DNA of 64,000 nucleotides from Sulfuricaulis limicola (lineage in GTDB: Bacteria > Pseudomonadota > Gammaproteobacteria > Acidiferrobacterales > Sulfurifustaceae), in the NCBI RefSeq assembly GCF_002355735.1, contig NZ_AP014879.1, forward strand, positions 1,178,001 to 1,242,000, read 5' to 3'. Every line of letters begins with the position of its first letter. Position 1 is the first letter of the stretch. Positions 7,650 through 18,749 of the stretch are shown here, one piece after another. The translations under genes were made by a program, and so were the position numbers. The notes beneath the pieces are model-generated. The model worked only from the letters and a program-made list of their open reading frames with translations, was not told the origin of the DNA and ran no database searches.

Positions 7650-8717
7650 ATGGCGAACGCCCCATCCAATGCCATCCTTTACGACAAAATCCGCGCGGTG
7701 GAATGGGAAAACGGCCGGCTGAAGCTGATTGACCAGCGCCTCCTCCCCGGCAAATTCGAACATCTATACCTCGATCATCTTCCGGAAAGTGCCAAGGCCA
7801 TTACCGACATGGTGGTGCGCGGGGCGCCGGCGATCGGCGTCACGGCGGCCTATGCCGTGGTGCTGGCGGCGCGCGACCGATACAAGGAAAACCCCAACGG
7901 CTGGCACAAGGCGATTCAGGCGGATCTGGATCTGCTGGCCGAGGCGCGCCCGACGGCGGTGAATTTGCGTTGGGCGGTGGAGCATATGCGCGGCCTCATC
8001 AATGCCGGTATCCCGGGCAATCCGCTGATGCGGCTGCTTTCCGAAGCACAGCGTATCCACGCCGACGACATCGCCGCCAACCGGCGCATGGGCGAGCTGG
8101 GCGCGGCGCTGATCGAGACAGGCAGCGGCGTTTTGACGCACTGCAACACCGGGGCGCTGGCCACGGGCGGTTATGGCACGGCGCTGGGGGTGGTGCGCGC
8201 CGGCTACGCCGCCGGCAGAATCAAAAGTGTTTATGCCGACGAAACCCGCCCCTGGCTCCAGGGCGCGCGCCTGACGGCGTGGGAGCTGGTGCAGGAAGGG
8301 ATCCCGGCGACCCTGATCGCCGACAGCGCCGCAACGTATTTAATGAAGCAGGGCAAGGTGGCGTGGGTGATCGTGGGCGCGGACCGCATCGCCGCCAATG
8401 GCGACACTGCCAACAAGATCGGCACCTACATGACGGCGGTGGCGGCACGCCACCATGGGGTTAAATTCATGGTGGTGGCGCCTACCAGCACCGTGGACAT
8501 GAAAACCCCCGACGGCGCGGCCATCCCCATCGAGACCCGGGCCGAGGCCGAGGTGCTCGGTTTCGGCGGCACCCGCACTGCTCCGGAGGGCATACAGGCC
8601 TGGAATCCGGCCTTCGATATCACCCCGGCCGAGCTGATCGATGCCATCGTGACCGAAAAAGGCGTGGTCACAAAGCCCACCCGCGACAAGCTGGTCGCGA
8701 TGATGAAATCTGCTTAG
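7650..8717 (+). CDS. mtnA: S-methyl-5-thioribose-1-phosphate isomerase
   Basis: This protein of the eIF2B-alpha-like sugar isomerase family has the conserved [18 protein letters not shown], the catalytic cysteine in [22 protein letters not shown], the [18 protein letters not shown] block and the catalytic aspartate in [19 protein letters not shown]. It isomerises methylthioribose-1-phosphate to the ribulose form in methionine salvage. The start at 7650 ([19 protein letters not shown], 355 aa) fits family length; the frame extends to an ATG at 7599 that adds an atypical arginine-rich leader. mtaD, which acts on the same metabolite pool, lies 3 kb away on the other strand. Confidence 0.94.
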   Translation: MANAPSNAILYDKIRAVEWENGRLKLIDQRLLPGKFEHLYLDHLPESAKAITDMVVRGAPAIGVTAAYAVVLAARDRYKENPNGWHKAIQADLDLLAEARPTAVNLRWAVEHMRGLINAGIPGNPLMRLLSEAQRIHADDIAANRRMGELGAALIETGSGVLTHCNTGALATGGYGTALGVVRAGYAAGRIKSVYADETRPWLQGARLTAWELVQEGIPATLIADSAATYLMKQGKVAWVIVGADRIAANGDTANKIGTYMTAVAARHHGVKFMVVAPTSTVDMKTPDGAAIPIETRAEAEVLGFGGTRTAPEGIQAWNPAFDITPAELIDAIVTEKGVVTKPTRDKLVAMMKSA

Positions 8718-8903
8718 AAAACACCTTGTTTTAAGCCTGTTTTTACCGCCTCTCGCGCCGTCTCTGCCCCCGGTTTTTAAGTGCAGTTAGGGGGGTAAGC
8801 ATGCTAGAATTCCGTGCTTCTCCAGTCTCAAAACAGGCTGAAAAAATAACTACTTATCAGTTACTTATCAATAAGTTATCCACGATAGGGTAACTGATTT
8901 CTT
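8718..8903 (+). promoter_or_regulatory. gyrA upstream region with phased repeats and a DnaA-box-like site
   Basis: A possible -10 hexamer TAGAAT lies at about 8806-8811 with no good -35. Nearer gyrA, TACTTATCA occurs twice (8851-8859 and 8862-8870), 11 bp apart and so on one helix face. TTATCCACG (8876-8884), an 8-of-9 match to the DnaA box TTATCCACA, follows 20 bp before the ATG. Confidence 0.4.
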
Positions 8904-11459
<2,556 letters not shown>

Positions 11460-11461
11460 TA

Positions 11462-11537
11462 GACAGGATTAACAGGACTAACAGGATTAAAAAGATAACA
11501 GTTCAGATTTAATCCTGTAAATCCTGTTAATCCTGTC
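11462..11537. repeat. AGGATTAACAGGAT-type inverted repeat, copy 1 (likely gyrA terminator)
   Basis: Left arm 11462-11489 and right arm 11510-11537 are 28-bp inverted repeats with two mismatches, each made of three tandem units close to AACAGGATT, around a 20-nt loop. A T-rich stretch (TTTTTTGTTTTTTTA) follows 8 bp later, so the RNA would look like an intrinsic terminator between gyrA and serC. A second copy lies at 18640-18733. Confidence 0.85.
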
Positions 11538-11575
11538 CATTCAAGTTTTTTGTTTTTTTATAAGGTGCGACTGTA

Positions 11576-12661
11576 ATGACCAGAATATTCAATTTCAGTG
11601 CGGGCCCGGCGGTGTTGCCGGAAGAAGTCCTGAAGCAGGCGCAGGCGGAACTGCTCGACTGGCACGGCAGTGGCATGTCGGTGATGGAGATGAGCCATCG
11701 CGGCAAGGAATTCATCGCCATCGCCGAGAAGGCCGAGGCCGACCTGCGCGAGCTGATGAACATCCCGGCGAACTACAAGGTGCTGTTCCTGCAAGGCGGC
11801 GCCTCGGCGCAGTTCGCCATGGTGCCGATGAACCTGCTGCGCGGCAAGAAATCCGCCGACTACATCAACACCGGCGAGTGGTCGAAGAAGGCCATCAAGG
11901 AAGCCAAGAAATTCGGCGGCGTGAACGTCGCGGCCACCGCGGAAGCGACCAACTTCAGCACCGTGCCGCCGCAGAAGGACTGGAAGCTCGACCCGGACGC
12001 GGCCTACCTGCATTACACGCCGAATGAAACCATCGGCGGCGTCGAGTTCAGCTTCGTGCCGCAGACCGGCAACGTGCCGCTGGTGGCCGACATGTCCTCG
12101 ACCATCCTGTCGCGTCCGGTGGACGTGACGCAATACGGGCTGATCTACGCCGGCGCACAGAAGAACATCGGCCCCGCCGGGCTGACCATCGTGATCGTGC
12201 GCGAGGATCTGATCGGCGGCGCGCCGGCCGGCACGCCTTCGATGTTCGATTACAAGATCCACGCCGAAAACGCCTCGATGTACAACACCCCGCCGACCTA
12301 TGCCTGGTACATCGCCGGGCTGGTGTTCGACCTGCTCAAGAAGAAGGGCGGCCTCAAGGCCATGGCCGAAATCAACAAGCGCAAGGCCGACAAGCTGTAT
12401 GCCTTCATCGATGCCAGCGGCGGTTTCTACAAGAACCCGGTGGAAAAACCCAGCCGTTCATGGATGAATGTGCCATTTACCCTCAAGAGCGAGGCGCTCA
12501 ACGAGCCCTTCCTCAAGGGCGCGAAGAGCGCGGGTCTGGTACAGCTCAAGGGCCACCGCTCGGTCGGCGGCATGCGCGCCTCCATCTACAACGCCATGCC
12601 CGAGGCGGGCATTGATGCGTTGATCGCCTACATGCGGGACTTTATGAGCAAAAATGGTTGA
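11576..12661 (+). CDS. serC: Phosphoserine aminotransferase
   Basis: A 361-residue class V aminotransferase beginning [20 protein letters not shown], with [51 protein letters not shown] (the PLP lysine is in AQKN) and the C-terminal [18 protein letters not shown]. SerC makes 3-phosphoserine from 3-phosphohydroxypyruvate, the product of SerA encoded next, and also acts in pyridoxal phosphate synthesis. Length matches the family. Confidence 0.97.
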   Translation: MTRIFNFSAGPAVLPEEVLKQAQAELLDWHGSGMSVMEMSHRGKEFIAIAEKAEADLRELMNIPANYKVLFLQGGASAQFAMVPMNLLRGKKSADYINTGEWSKKAIKEAKKFGGVNVAATAEATNFSTVPPQKDWKLDPDAAYLHYTPNETIGGVEFSFVPQTGNVPLVADMSSTILSRPVDVTQYGLIYAGAQKNIGPAGLTIVIVREDLIGGAPAGTPSMFDYKIHAENASMYNTPPTYAWYIAGLVFDLLKKKGGLKAMAEINKRKADKLYAFIDASGGFYKNPVEKPSRSWMNVPFTLKSEALNEPFLKGAKSAGLVQLKGHRSVGGMRASIYNAMPEAGIDALIAYMRDFMSKNG

Positions 12662-12674
12662 TCTGTCTAAAAGT

Positions 12675-12830
12675 GCCGTCATTCCGGCGAAAGCCGGACA
12701 AAATCGCCGGGAGCGATTTTGGACAGCCGAAGGCTGGCCCGAAGGGCGGAATACAGGGATGTATTCCGCCATCCAGATATTAATGCAGTATTGGTATGCA
12801 ACTGGATGCCGGCTTTCGCTGGCATGACGT
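12675..12830. repeat. Expanded REP-like element, copy 2, with extra internal hairpins
   Basis: The ends match copy 1 (GTCATTCCGGCGAAAGCCGGA at the left; CTGGATGCCGGC-TTTC-GCTGGCATGACG at the right). The middle is longer and carries AAAATCGC/GCGATTTT (12700-12720) and a perfect GGCGGAATAC-AGGGAT-GTATTCCGCC hairpin (12745-12770). It fills most of the 248-bp gap between serC and serA. Confidence 0.8.
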
Positions 12831-12909
12831 CAGTGGGCGACAAGGGATTTCTGCGGAAGTCTTTTTTTAGCGGTAAGAATTATTTATCAATGCAGTTAAG
12901 ATTGGAAAA

Positions 12910-14073
12910 ATGCACAAGATACTGACGCTCAACAACATCTCTCCGCTCGGGCTGGCGCGCCTGCCGAGGGAGGAGTTCCAGGTTTCCGCCGACATGAAAG
13001 AGCCAGACGGCATCCTGCTGCGCTCGTTCAAGATGCACGACATGGAAATCCCGAAGTCGCTCAAGGCCGTCGGCCGCGCCGGCGCGGGTGTGAACAACAT
13101 CCCGGTCGAGAAGCTGACCAAGCTGGGCATCCCGGTGTTCAACGCGCCCGGTGCCAACGCCAACGCGGTGAAGGAACTGGTGCTGGCCGGCATGCTGCTG
13201 GCGTGCCGTCACATCCCGGCATCGTGGGAGTTCGCGCGTGGCTTGTCCGGCTCCGACCCCGAGATCAGCAAGGCGGTGGAGGCGGGCAAGAAGAACTTCG
13301 CCGGCTTCGAGCTGCCGGGCCGCACGCTCGCGGTCATCGGTCTCGGCGCCATCGGGCGCAACGTCGCCAACATGGGTATCGCGCTCGGGATGAAGGTGGT
13401 CGGTTTCGATCCGGGCCTGACGGTGGAAGGCGCGTGGCAGCTGTCGGCCGACGTGAAGAAGGCCAACAGTGTGGACGAGGCGCTGCGCGTGGCGGATTTC
13501 GTGACCTTCCACGTGCCGCTCGTTGACGCGACCAAAAACCTCATTAACGCCGAGCGCCTCAAGGCCATGAAAGATGGCGTCATCATCCTCAACTTCGCGC
13601 GCGAGGGCATCGTGGACGACGCCGCGGTCAGCGCCGCCATCAAGGCCGGCAAGGTCTACGGCTATGTCTGCGACTTTCCGAGCAATCTCCTGAAAAATCA
13701 CGAGCACGTGATCACGCTGCCGCACCTGGGCGCCTCGACCGCCGAGGCCGAGGACAACTGCGCCATCATGGTGGCGGAACAGGTGAAGGATTTTCTCCAG
13801 AACGGCAACATCCGTAACTCGGTGAATTACCCGGACGTGGTGATGGCGCGCGAGACGGCGTATCGTCTGGTGGCGGCCAATGCCAACATGCCCAACATGC
13901 TCGGCCTGATTTCCGAGACGCTGGGCAACGCCAAGCTGAACATTCATGACATGGTCAACCGCTCGCGCGGCGACTACGCCTACACCGTGGTCGATCTCGA
14001 CAGCCCGGTGCCGGAAGACGTGCGCCAGAAGATCGCGGGCATCAACGGCGTGCTGATGGCGCGTATTATTTGA
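12910..14073 (+). CDS. serA: D-3-phosphoglycerate dehydrogenase (short, ACT-containing form)
   Basis: A 387-residue D-isomer 2-hydroxyacid dehydrogenase. It has the substrate-loop GRAGAGVNNIPVEKL, the NAD-binding GRTLAVIGLGAIGRNVANMGIALGMKV, the catalytic arginine in NFAREGIVDDAAV and the catalytic histidine in LPHLGASTAEAEDN. A C-terminal ACT-like domain (about 320-387, ANMPNMLGLISETLGNAKLNIHDMVNRSRGDYAYTVVDLD) probably senses serine. It starts serine synthesis from 3-phosphoglycerate; serC lies immediately upstream, which gives two steps of the pathway side by side. In the Pseudomonas arrangement that I know serA is not located here. Confidence 0.94.
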   Translation: MHKILTLNNISPLGLARLPREEFQVSADMKEPDGILLRSFKMHDMEIPKSLKAVGRAGAGVNNIPVEKLTKLGIPVFNAPGANANAVKELVLAGMLLACRHIPASWEFARGLSGSDPEISKAVEAGKKNFAGFELPGRTLAVIGLGAIGRNVANMGIALGMKVVGFDPGLTVEGAWQLSADVKKANSVDEALRVADFVTFHVPLVDATKNLINAERLKAMKDGVIILNFAREGIVDDAAVSAAIKAGKVYGYVCDFPSNLLKNHEHVITLPHLGASTAEAEDNCAIMVAEQVKDFLQNGNIRNSVNYPDVVMARETAYRLVAANANMPNMLGLISETLGNAKLNIHDMVNRSRGDYAYTVVDLDSPVPEDVRQKIAGINGVLMARII

Positions 14074-14092
14074 CGGCTCAAAAAATAAGATT

Positions 14093-14171
14093 AACCGCCA
14101 AGACGCCAAGAACGCCAAGTTTTTTATCTTTAAAAACAGCTTTTCTTGGCGATCTTGGCGTCTTGGCGGTT
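14093..14171. repeat. CGCCAAGA-type inverted repeat, copy 1
   Basis: Left arm 14093-14119 and right arm 14145-14171 are 27-bp inverted repeats with one mismatch, built of tandem CGCCAAGA-like units around a 25-nt T-rich then A-rich loop. It lies between serA and pheA and would form a long hairpin in RNA. A second copy lies at 22163-22237. Confidence 0.85.
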
Positions 14172-14215
14172 CAAAATCATATCCATTTTATTAGAGATTC
14201 TTTAGGATATTTGAG

Positions 14216-15322
14216 GTGACTGTTAAGAAGAGCAAAAACGGCGGGGCCGAGGCGCAGATAAAGAAACTGCGCGAGCAGATTGACGCGCTGGACGTAAAAA
14301 TCCAGGCGCTGATCAGCGAACGCGCACGGCTGGCGCTGGCAGTCGCCGAAACCAAGCAGCAGGAAGGCAGCAACAACTTTTACCGCCCCGAGCGCGAAGC
14401 CGAGGTGTTGCGCAACGTGCTGGCGCGCAACCAGGGGCCGCTTTCGGAAGAAGCCATGGCGCGGCTGTTCCGCGAGATCATGTCCGCCTGCCTGGCGCTG
14501 GAATCGCGCCTGCGCATCGCGTTTCTCGGGCCGGAGGGCACCTTTACCCAGGAAGCGGCGCTCAAGCAATTCGGCCACGCCGTGGAAACCGCGCCGCTGG
14601 CGGCCATCGACGAGGTGTTCCGCGAGGTCGAGTCGGGCAACGCCCATTTCGGCGTGGTGCCGGTGGAGAACTCCACCGAAGGCGTGATCAATCACACGCT
14701 CGACATGTTCATGGCCTCGCCGCTCAAGATCTGCGGCGAGGTGGCCTTGCGCATCCATCATCATCTGCTCGGCAAGGGCAACGATCCGCAGGGTGCGCAC
14801 AGCGTGGTGTCGCACCAGCAGTCGCTGGCGCAGTGCCGCGAATGGCTCGACGCCAACCTGCCGGGCGTGAAGCGCGTGCCGGTGGCGAGCAACGCCGAGG
14901 CGGCGCGGCTGGCAGCGGCGGACGTCGGCACGCTCGCCATCGCTGGTGACACGGCGGCGCAGCTTTACGGCCTGCACATGTTCGCCAGCAACATAGAGGA
15001 TCGCCCGGACAACACCACACGCTTCCTCGTGATCGGCACGCTCGAAACCGTGCCGAGCGGCAACGACAAGACCAGCCTGCTGCTGTCGAGCCGCAACCGC
15101 CCCGGCGCCCTGCAGCGCCTGCTCGCGCCGCTGGCGAAGAACAAGATCAACATGACGCGCATCGAGTCGCGTCCCTCGCGCCAGAGCATGTGGGAGTATG
15201 TCTTCTTCGTCGACATCGACGGCCACATGAAGGATCGCAAGGTCGCCAAGGCGCTCGCCGATCTGGAAAAGGAGGCGGCATTCCTGAAACGGCTCGGTTC
15301 CTATCCCAAGGCCGTGCTGTGA
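14216..15322 (+). CDS. pheA: Bifunctional chorismate mutase / prephenate dehydratase
   Basis: The 368-residue protein carries an AroQ-type chorismate mutase domain (about residues 15-95: IKKLREQIDALDVKIQALISERARLALAVAETK). The prephenate dehydratase domain follows (AFLGPEGTFTQEAALKQFG, VPVENSTEGVINHTLD, then NTTRFLVIG). A C-terminal ACT domain (about 288-365, SLLLSSRNRPGALQRLLAPLAKNKINMTRIESRPSR) gives phenylalanine feedback. It makes phenylpyruvate from chorismate. GTG start at 14216 with TTGAGG as a modest ribosome-binding site. The stop overlaps the hisC GTG (GTGA), indicating coupling. Confidence 0.96.
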   Translation: MTVKKSKNGGAEAQIKKLREQIDALDVKIQALISERARLALAVAETKQQEGSNNFYRPEREAEVLRNVLARNQGPLSEEAMARLFREIMSACLALESRLRIAFLGPEGTFTQEAALKQFGHAVETAPLAAIDEVFREVESGNAHFGVVPVENSTEGVINHTLDMFMASPLKICGEVALRIHHHLLGKGNDPQGAHSVVSHQQSLAQCREWLDANLPGVKRVPVASNAEAARLAAADVGTLAIAGDTAAQLYGLHMFASNIEDRPDNTTRFLVIGTLETVPSGNDKTSLLLSSRNRPGALQRLLAPLAKNKINMTRIESRPSRQSMWEYVFFVDIDGHMKDRKVAKALADLEKEAAFLKRLGSYPKAVL

Positions 15323-16434
15323 CAGCCACGGTGGCGGATATCCTGCGCCTGGCTACTCCCGGTGTGCAGGGGCTCTCGCCCTATCAACCGGGCAAGCCGA
15401 TCGAGGAACTGGAACGCGAATACGGCGTCACCGGCGCGATCAAGCTCGCCAGCAACGAAAACCCCCTCGGCCCGAGCCCGCGCGCGCTGGCCGCGGCGCG
15501 CGCGGCGCTGGCGGACATTCACCGTTATCCCGACGGCAACGGCTTCGTGCTGAAAAGCGCGCTGGCGCGCAAACACGGCATCGCGCCGGAATGCATCACC
15601 CTCGGCAACGGCTCCAACGATATTCTGGAATTTCTGGCGCGCGCCTTCGTGCTGCCGGAAAACGAAGTCATATTCTCGGAGCATGCCTTCGCGGTCTATC
15701 CCATCGTTACGCGCGCGGTCGACGCCAAAGCCGTCGTCATCCCGGCGAAAAACTGGGGTCACGATCTGGCGGCCATGCGCGCGGCGGTGAATGCGCGCAC
15801 CCGCCTGGTTTTCATCGCCAACCCCAACAATCCCACCGGCACCTGGCTCAAGGCCGATGAACTTGAAGCGTTCATCGGCGCCATGCCGGCGCATGTGCTG
15901 GTGGCGGTGGACGAGGCCTATTTCGAATACGTTGAGGAACGGGAATACCCGAACACTATTGGCTGGACCGCGAAATACCCGAACCTCGTCACGGCGCGCA
16001 CCTTTTCCAAGGCCTACGGGCTGGCCGGATTGCGCGTCGGCTATGGCGTTTCCAGCCCGGCGGTGGCCGATGTCCTGAACCGGGTGCGCCAGCCGTTCAA
16101 CGTGAACAGCGTGGCGCTGGCGGCCGCCACGGCGGCGCTGGAGGATACGGCGCACGTCGCGCGTGCCGTGCAAACCAACCGCGACGGCATGGGCCAGTTG
16201 ATCGAGGCCTTCACGGAGTTGGGGCTGGAATACATTCCCTCGGCGGGAAATTTCATCTGCGTGGATTTCAAACGGCCGGCGGCGGCGATGTACGAGGCCT
16301 TGTTGCGCCAGGGCGTGATCGTCCGGCCGATCGCCAATTACGGCATGCCAAATCATTTGCGCATTACCGTGGGACTGCCGGAAGAAAACCGGCGTTTCAT
16401 TGAAGCACTGAGGAAAATCGTGCGTGATCGATAA
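15319..16434 (+). CDS. hisC: Histidinol-phosphate aminotransferase (aromatic-locus paralogue)
   Basis: A 371-residue class I/II aminotransferase: SNENPLGPSPRALAAARAAL, GNGSNDILEFLARAFV, IANPNNPTGTWL, VDEAYFEYV, the PLP lysine in TFSKAYGLAGLRVGYG and the C-terminal RPIANYGMPNHLRITVGLPEENRRF. A GTG at 15319 overlaps the pheA stop as GTGA, a normal coupled start. The position between pheA and tyrA, as for hisC2 in Pseudomonas, suggests it may transaminate aromatic precursors (phenylpyruvate or 4-hydroxyphenylpyruvate) as well as or instead of histidinol phosphate. Confidence 0.94.
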   Translation: MTATVADILRLATPGVQGLSPYQPGKPIEELEREYGVTGAIKLASNENPLGPSPRALAAARAALADIHRYPDGNGFVLKSALARKHGIAPECITLGNGSNDILEFLARAFVLPENEVIFSEHAFAVYPIVTRAVDAKAVVIPAKNWGHDLAAMRAAVNARTRLVFIANPNNPTGTWLKADELEAFIGAMPAHVLVAVDEAYFEYVEEREYPNTIGWTAKYPNLVTARTFSKAYGLAGLRVGYGVSSPAVADVLNRVRQPFNVNSVALAAATAALEDTAHVARAVQTNRDGMGQLIEAFTELGLEYIPSAGNFICVDFKRPAAAMYEALLRQGVIVRPIANYGMPNHLRITVGLPEENRRFIEALRKIVRDR

Positions 16435-17287
16435 GCTCTGCATCATCGGCATCGGCCTGATCGGCGGCTCGCTGGCGCGCGCGTTGCGCGATGCCGGCAC
16501 CGTGCGCGAAATCATCGGCTACGGGCGCAGCGTCGGCAATCTGCAGCAGGCGGTGGAACTCGGCGTCATCGACCGCGCGGAAGTGTCGCTGCCGGACGCC
16601 GTGCGCGGCGCCGGCATGATCGTGCTGGCCGTGCCGGTTGGCAACATGGCTGATATTTTGAATACGCTTGCTCCGGTATTGCCGGACAACGCCGTCGTGA
16701 CCGACGTTGGCAGCGTCAAAGGCAGTGTGATTGCCGCCGCGCGCGCGGCGCTGGGCGCGCGCTTCACGCATTTCGTCGCAGGCCACCCCATTGCCGGCAC
16801 CGAACAATCGGGCGTGGCGGCATCGCTGCCGGATTTGTTCCAGCGCCGGCGCGTGATCCTGACTCCCGAAGCCGAAACCGACAGCGATGCGCTGGCGCGC
16901 GTGCGCGCCATGTGGGAGGCCGCGGGCGCGCAGGTGGCGATGCTCACGGCCGTGGATCATGACCGCATCCTGGCAGTGAGCAGCCATCTGCCGCACATGC
17001 TGGCCTACTGCCTGATGGACATGGTGGTGCGGCACGACGATTACCGCGCCATCCTGGAAAATTCCGGCGGCGGCTTCAGTGACACCACGCGCATCGCGGC
17101 CAGCGATCCGGTGATGTGGCGCGACATCTGTCTCGCCAACCGCGACGCCTTGCTCGACGCCCTGCGCCAGTACCATGCCGATCTCGGCGCGTTCGTCGAG
17201 GCAGTCGAGAAGGGCGATGCGAAGTGGCTGTGCGAGACCTTCACGCGCGCCAAGCACGCGCGCGATAGCGTGAACAGGAAATTATAA
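16424..17287 (+). CDS. tyrA: Prephenate dehydrogenase
   Basis: A 287-residue NAD(P)-dependent dehydrogenase with the Rossmann GIGLIGGSLARALRDAG, VTDVGSVKG, the catalytic HPIAGTEQSGV and VSSHLPHMLAYCL. It converts prephenate to 4-hydroxyphenylpyruvate. The GTG at 16424 lies 11 bp inside hisC, with GAGGAAA as ribosome-binding site. The stop is a single TAA at 17285-17287; the following 14 codons stay open in the same frame and lead straight to the aroA ATG (see findings), which is notable because Pseudomonas has a TyrA-AroA fusion. Confidence 0.95.
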   Translation: MIDKLCIIGIGLIGGSLARALRDAGTVREIIGYGRSVGNLQQAVELGVIDRAEVSLPDAVRGAGMIVLAVPVGNMADILNTLAPVLPDNAVVTDVGSVKGSVIAAARAALGARFTHFVAGHPIAGTEQSGVAASLPDLFQRRRVILTPEAETDSDALARVRAMWEAAGAQVAMLTAVDHDRILAVSSHLPHMLAYCLMDMVVRHDDYRAILENSGGGFSDTTRIAASDPVMWRDICLANRDALLDALRQYHADLGAFVEAVEKGDAKWLCETFTRAKHARDSVNRKL

Positions 17288-17295
17288 GATTTGGG

Positions 17296-17318
17296 AACCG
17301 CGGATGAACGCCGCGGTT
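17296..17318 (+). promoter_or_regulatory. GC-rich hairpin between tyrA and aroA
   Basis: AACCGCGG (17296-17303) and CCGCGGTT (17311-17318) form an 8-bp perfect stem with a 7-nt loop, 12 bp before the aroA ATG. No T-run follows beyond TTTCAATATT, so it is a translational or attenuation element rather than a clear terminator. Confidence 0.55.
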
Positions 17319-17329
17319 TCAATATTAAT

Positions 17330-18640
17330 ATGACCAAGTCCATCGATTATCTGATTCAGCCCGGCGGGAAGCTCACGGGACGTATCCGCGTGCCGGGTGA
17401 CAAATCCATTTCGCATCGTTCCGTCATGCTGGGTTCGCTCGCGGAGGGCGAGACGCGCGTGACCGGCCTGCTGGAGGGCGAGGACGTGTTGTCCACGCTG
17501 GGCGCGTTTCGCGCCATGGGCGTGCGCGCCGAAGGCCCGGTCCAGGGCAAGCTGGTGATCCAGGGCGCCGGCCTGCATGGCCTGAAAGCGCCGGCGAAGC
17601 CGCTCGACATGGGCAATTCCGGCACCGCCATGCGTCTCATGGCCGGTATCCTCGCGGGACAGTCATTCGATTCGGAATTGATCGGTGACGAATCGCTGAG
17701 CAAGCGGCCGATGAAGCGCGTGTCCGAGCCGCTCGGTCGCATGGGCGCCGTCATCGAAACCGCGGAAGGCGGGCGGCCACCGTTGCGGATCAGGGGCGGT
17801 CACAAACTGCGCGGCATTGAATATCCGATGCCGGTCGCCAGCGCGCAGGTGAAGTCTTCATTGCTGTTGGCAGGACTGTATGCCGAGGGCGAGACTTCGG
17901 TCACCGAACCGGCGCCGACGCGCGATCACACCGAGCGCATGCTGCGCGGTTTCGACTATGGCGTGAAAACCGGAGGCGCGCGTATCAGCCTGCGCGGCGG
18001 CGGCAGGCTCAAGGCGTGCAGCATCGATGTCCCGGCAGATATTTCTTCGGCCACGTTCTTTCTCGTCGGCGCCAGCATCGCCGCCGGTTCCGATCTGCTG
18101 CTGGAGCATGTCGGCATCAACCCGACGCGCATCGGCGTGCTCAATATCCTGAGACTCATGGGCGCGAATCTCGAATTATTGAATACGCGTGAAGTCGGTG
18201 GCGAACCGGTGGCGGATATCCGCGTGCGCGCGGCGCAGCTGCGCGGCATCCGCATTCCGGAGGACCAGGTGCCGCTCGCCATCGACGAATTCCCGGCGCT
18301 ATTCATCGCCGCCGCCTGCGCCTCCGGTGAAACCGTGCTGACCGGCGCGCATGAATTGCGGGTCAAGGAATCGGATCGCATCGCGGTCATGGCACAGGGC
18401 CTTAAATGGCTCGGTATCGATGCCCGCGAAACCCCGGATGGAATCATTATTAAAGGCGGCCGCCTGCAGGGTGGCGAGATCGACAGTCACGGCGATCACC
18501 GCATTGCCATGTCATTTGCCATGGCCGGGCTGGTGGCCGCCGGCTCTATTAAGGTGCGCGACTGCAAGAACGTGGATACCTCGTTTCCGGGCTTCGTCGA
18601 GCTTGCCCGACATGCCGGGCTGACACTAGAAGCTAAATAG
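17330..18640 (+). CDS. aroA: 3-phosphoshikimate 1-carboxyvinyltransferase (EPSP synthase)
   Basis: The 436-residue protein has the hallmark motifs RVPGDKSISHRSVMLGSLAEG, LDMGNSGTAMRLMAGIL, SAQVKSSLLLAGLYAEG, the catalytic region IDEFPALFIAAACASG, HELRVKESDRIAVM and DSHGDHRIAMSFAMAGL. It joins shikimate-3-phosphate and PEP in the shikimate pathway. The glycine-rich GNSGTAMRL form is typical of glyphosate-sensitive class I or class II-like enzymes; I do not assign a class. The ATG at 17330 is preferred to the in-frame TTG at 17291. The stop codon TAG shares its last base with a repeat. Confidence 0.96.
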   Translation: MTKSIDYLIQPGGKLTGRIRVPGDKSISHRSVMLGSLAEGETRVTGLLEGEDVLSTLGAFRAMGVRAEGPVQGKLVIQGAGLHGLKAPAKPLDMGNSGTAMRLMAGILAGQSFDSELIGDESLSKRPMKRVSEPLGRMGAVIETAEGGRPPLRIRGGHKLRGIEYPMPVASAQVKSSLLLAGLYAEGETSVTEPAPTRDHTERMLRGFDYGVKTGGARISLRGGGRLKACSIDVPADISSATFFLVGASIAAGSDLLLEHVGINPTRIGVLNILRLMGANLELLNTREVGGEPVADIRVRAAQLRGIRIPEDQVPLAIDEFPALFIAAACASGETVLTGAHELRVKESDRIAVMAQGLKWLGIDARETPDGIIIKGGRLQGGEIDSHGDHRIAMSFAMAGLVAAGSIKVRDCKNVDTSFPGFVELARHAGLTLEAK

Positions 18641-18733
18641 ACAGGATTAACAGGATTTACAGGATTAAAGATAAATGCATGAAGATTCTTCAATCGCTTT
18701 TTTAAAAATCCTGTTAATCCTGTAAATCCTGTC
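18640..18733. repeat. AGGATTAACAGGAT-type inverted repeat, copy 2 (aroA-cmk gap)
   Basis: Left arm 18640-18667 and right arm 18706-18733 are 28-bp imperfect inverted repeats made of three AACAGGATT-like units with a 38-nt loop, followed by a T-rich stretch (CTATTTTTCTATATG) that runs into the cmk start codon. The repeat fills nearly all of the gap, so cmk has no visible Shine-Dalgarno. Confidence 0.85.
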
Positions 18734-18749
18734 CATTCTATTTTTCTAT

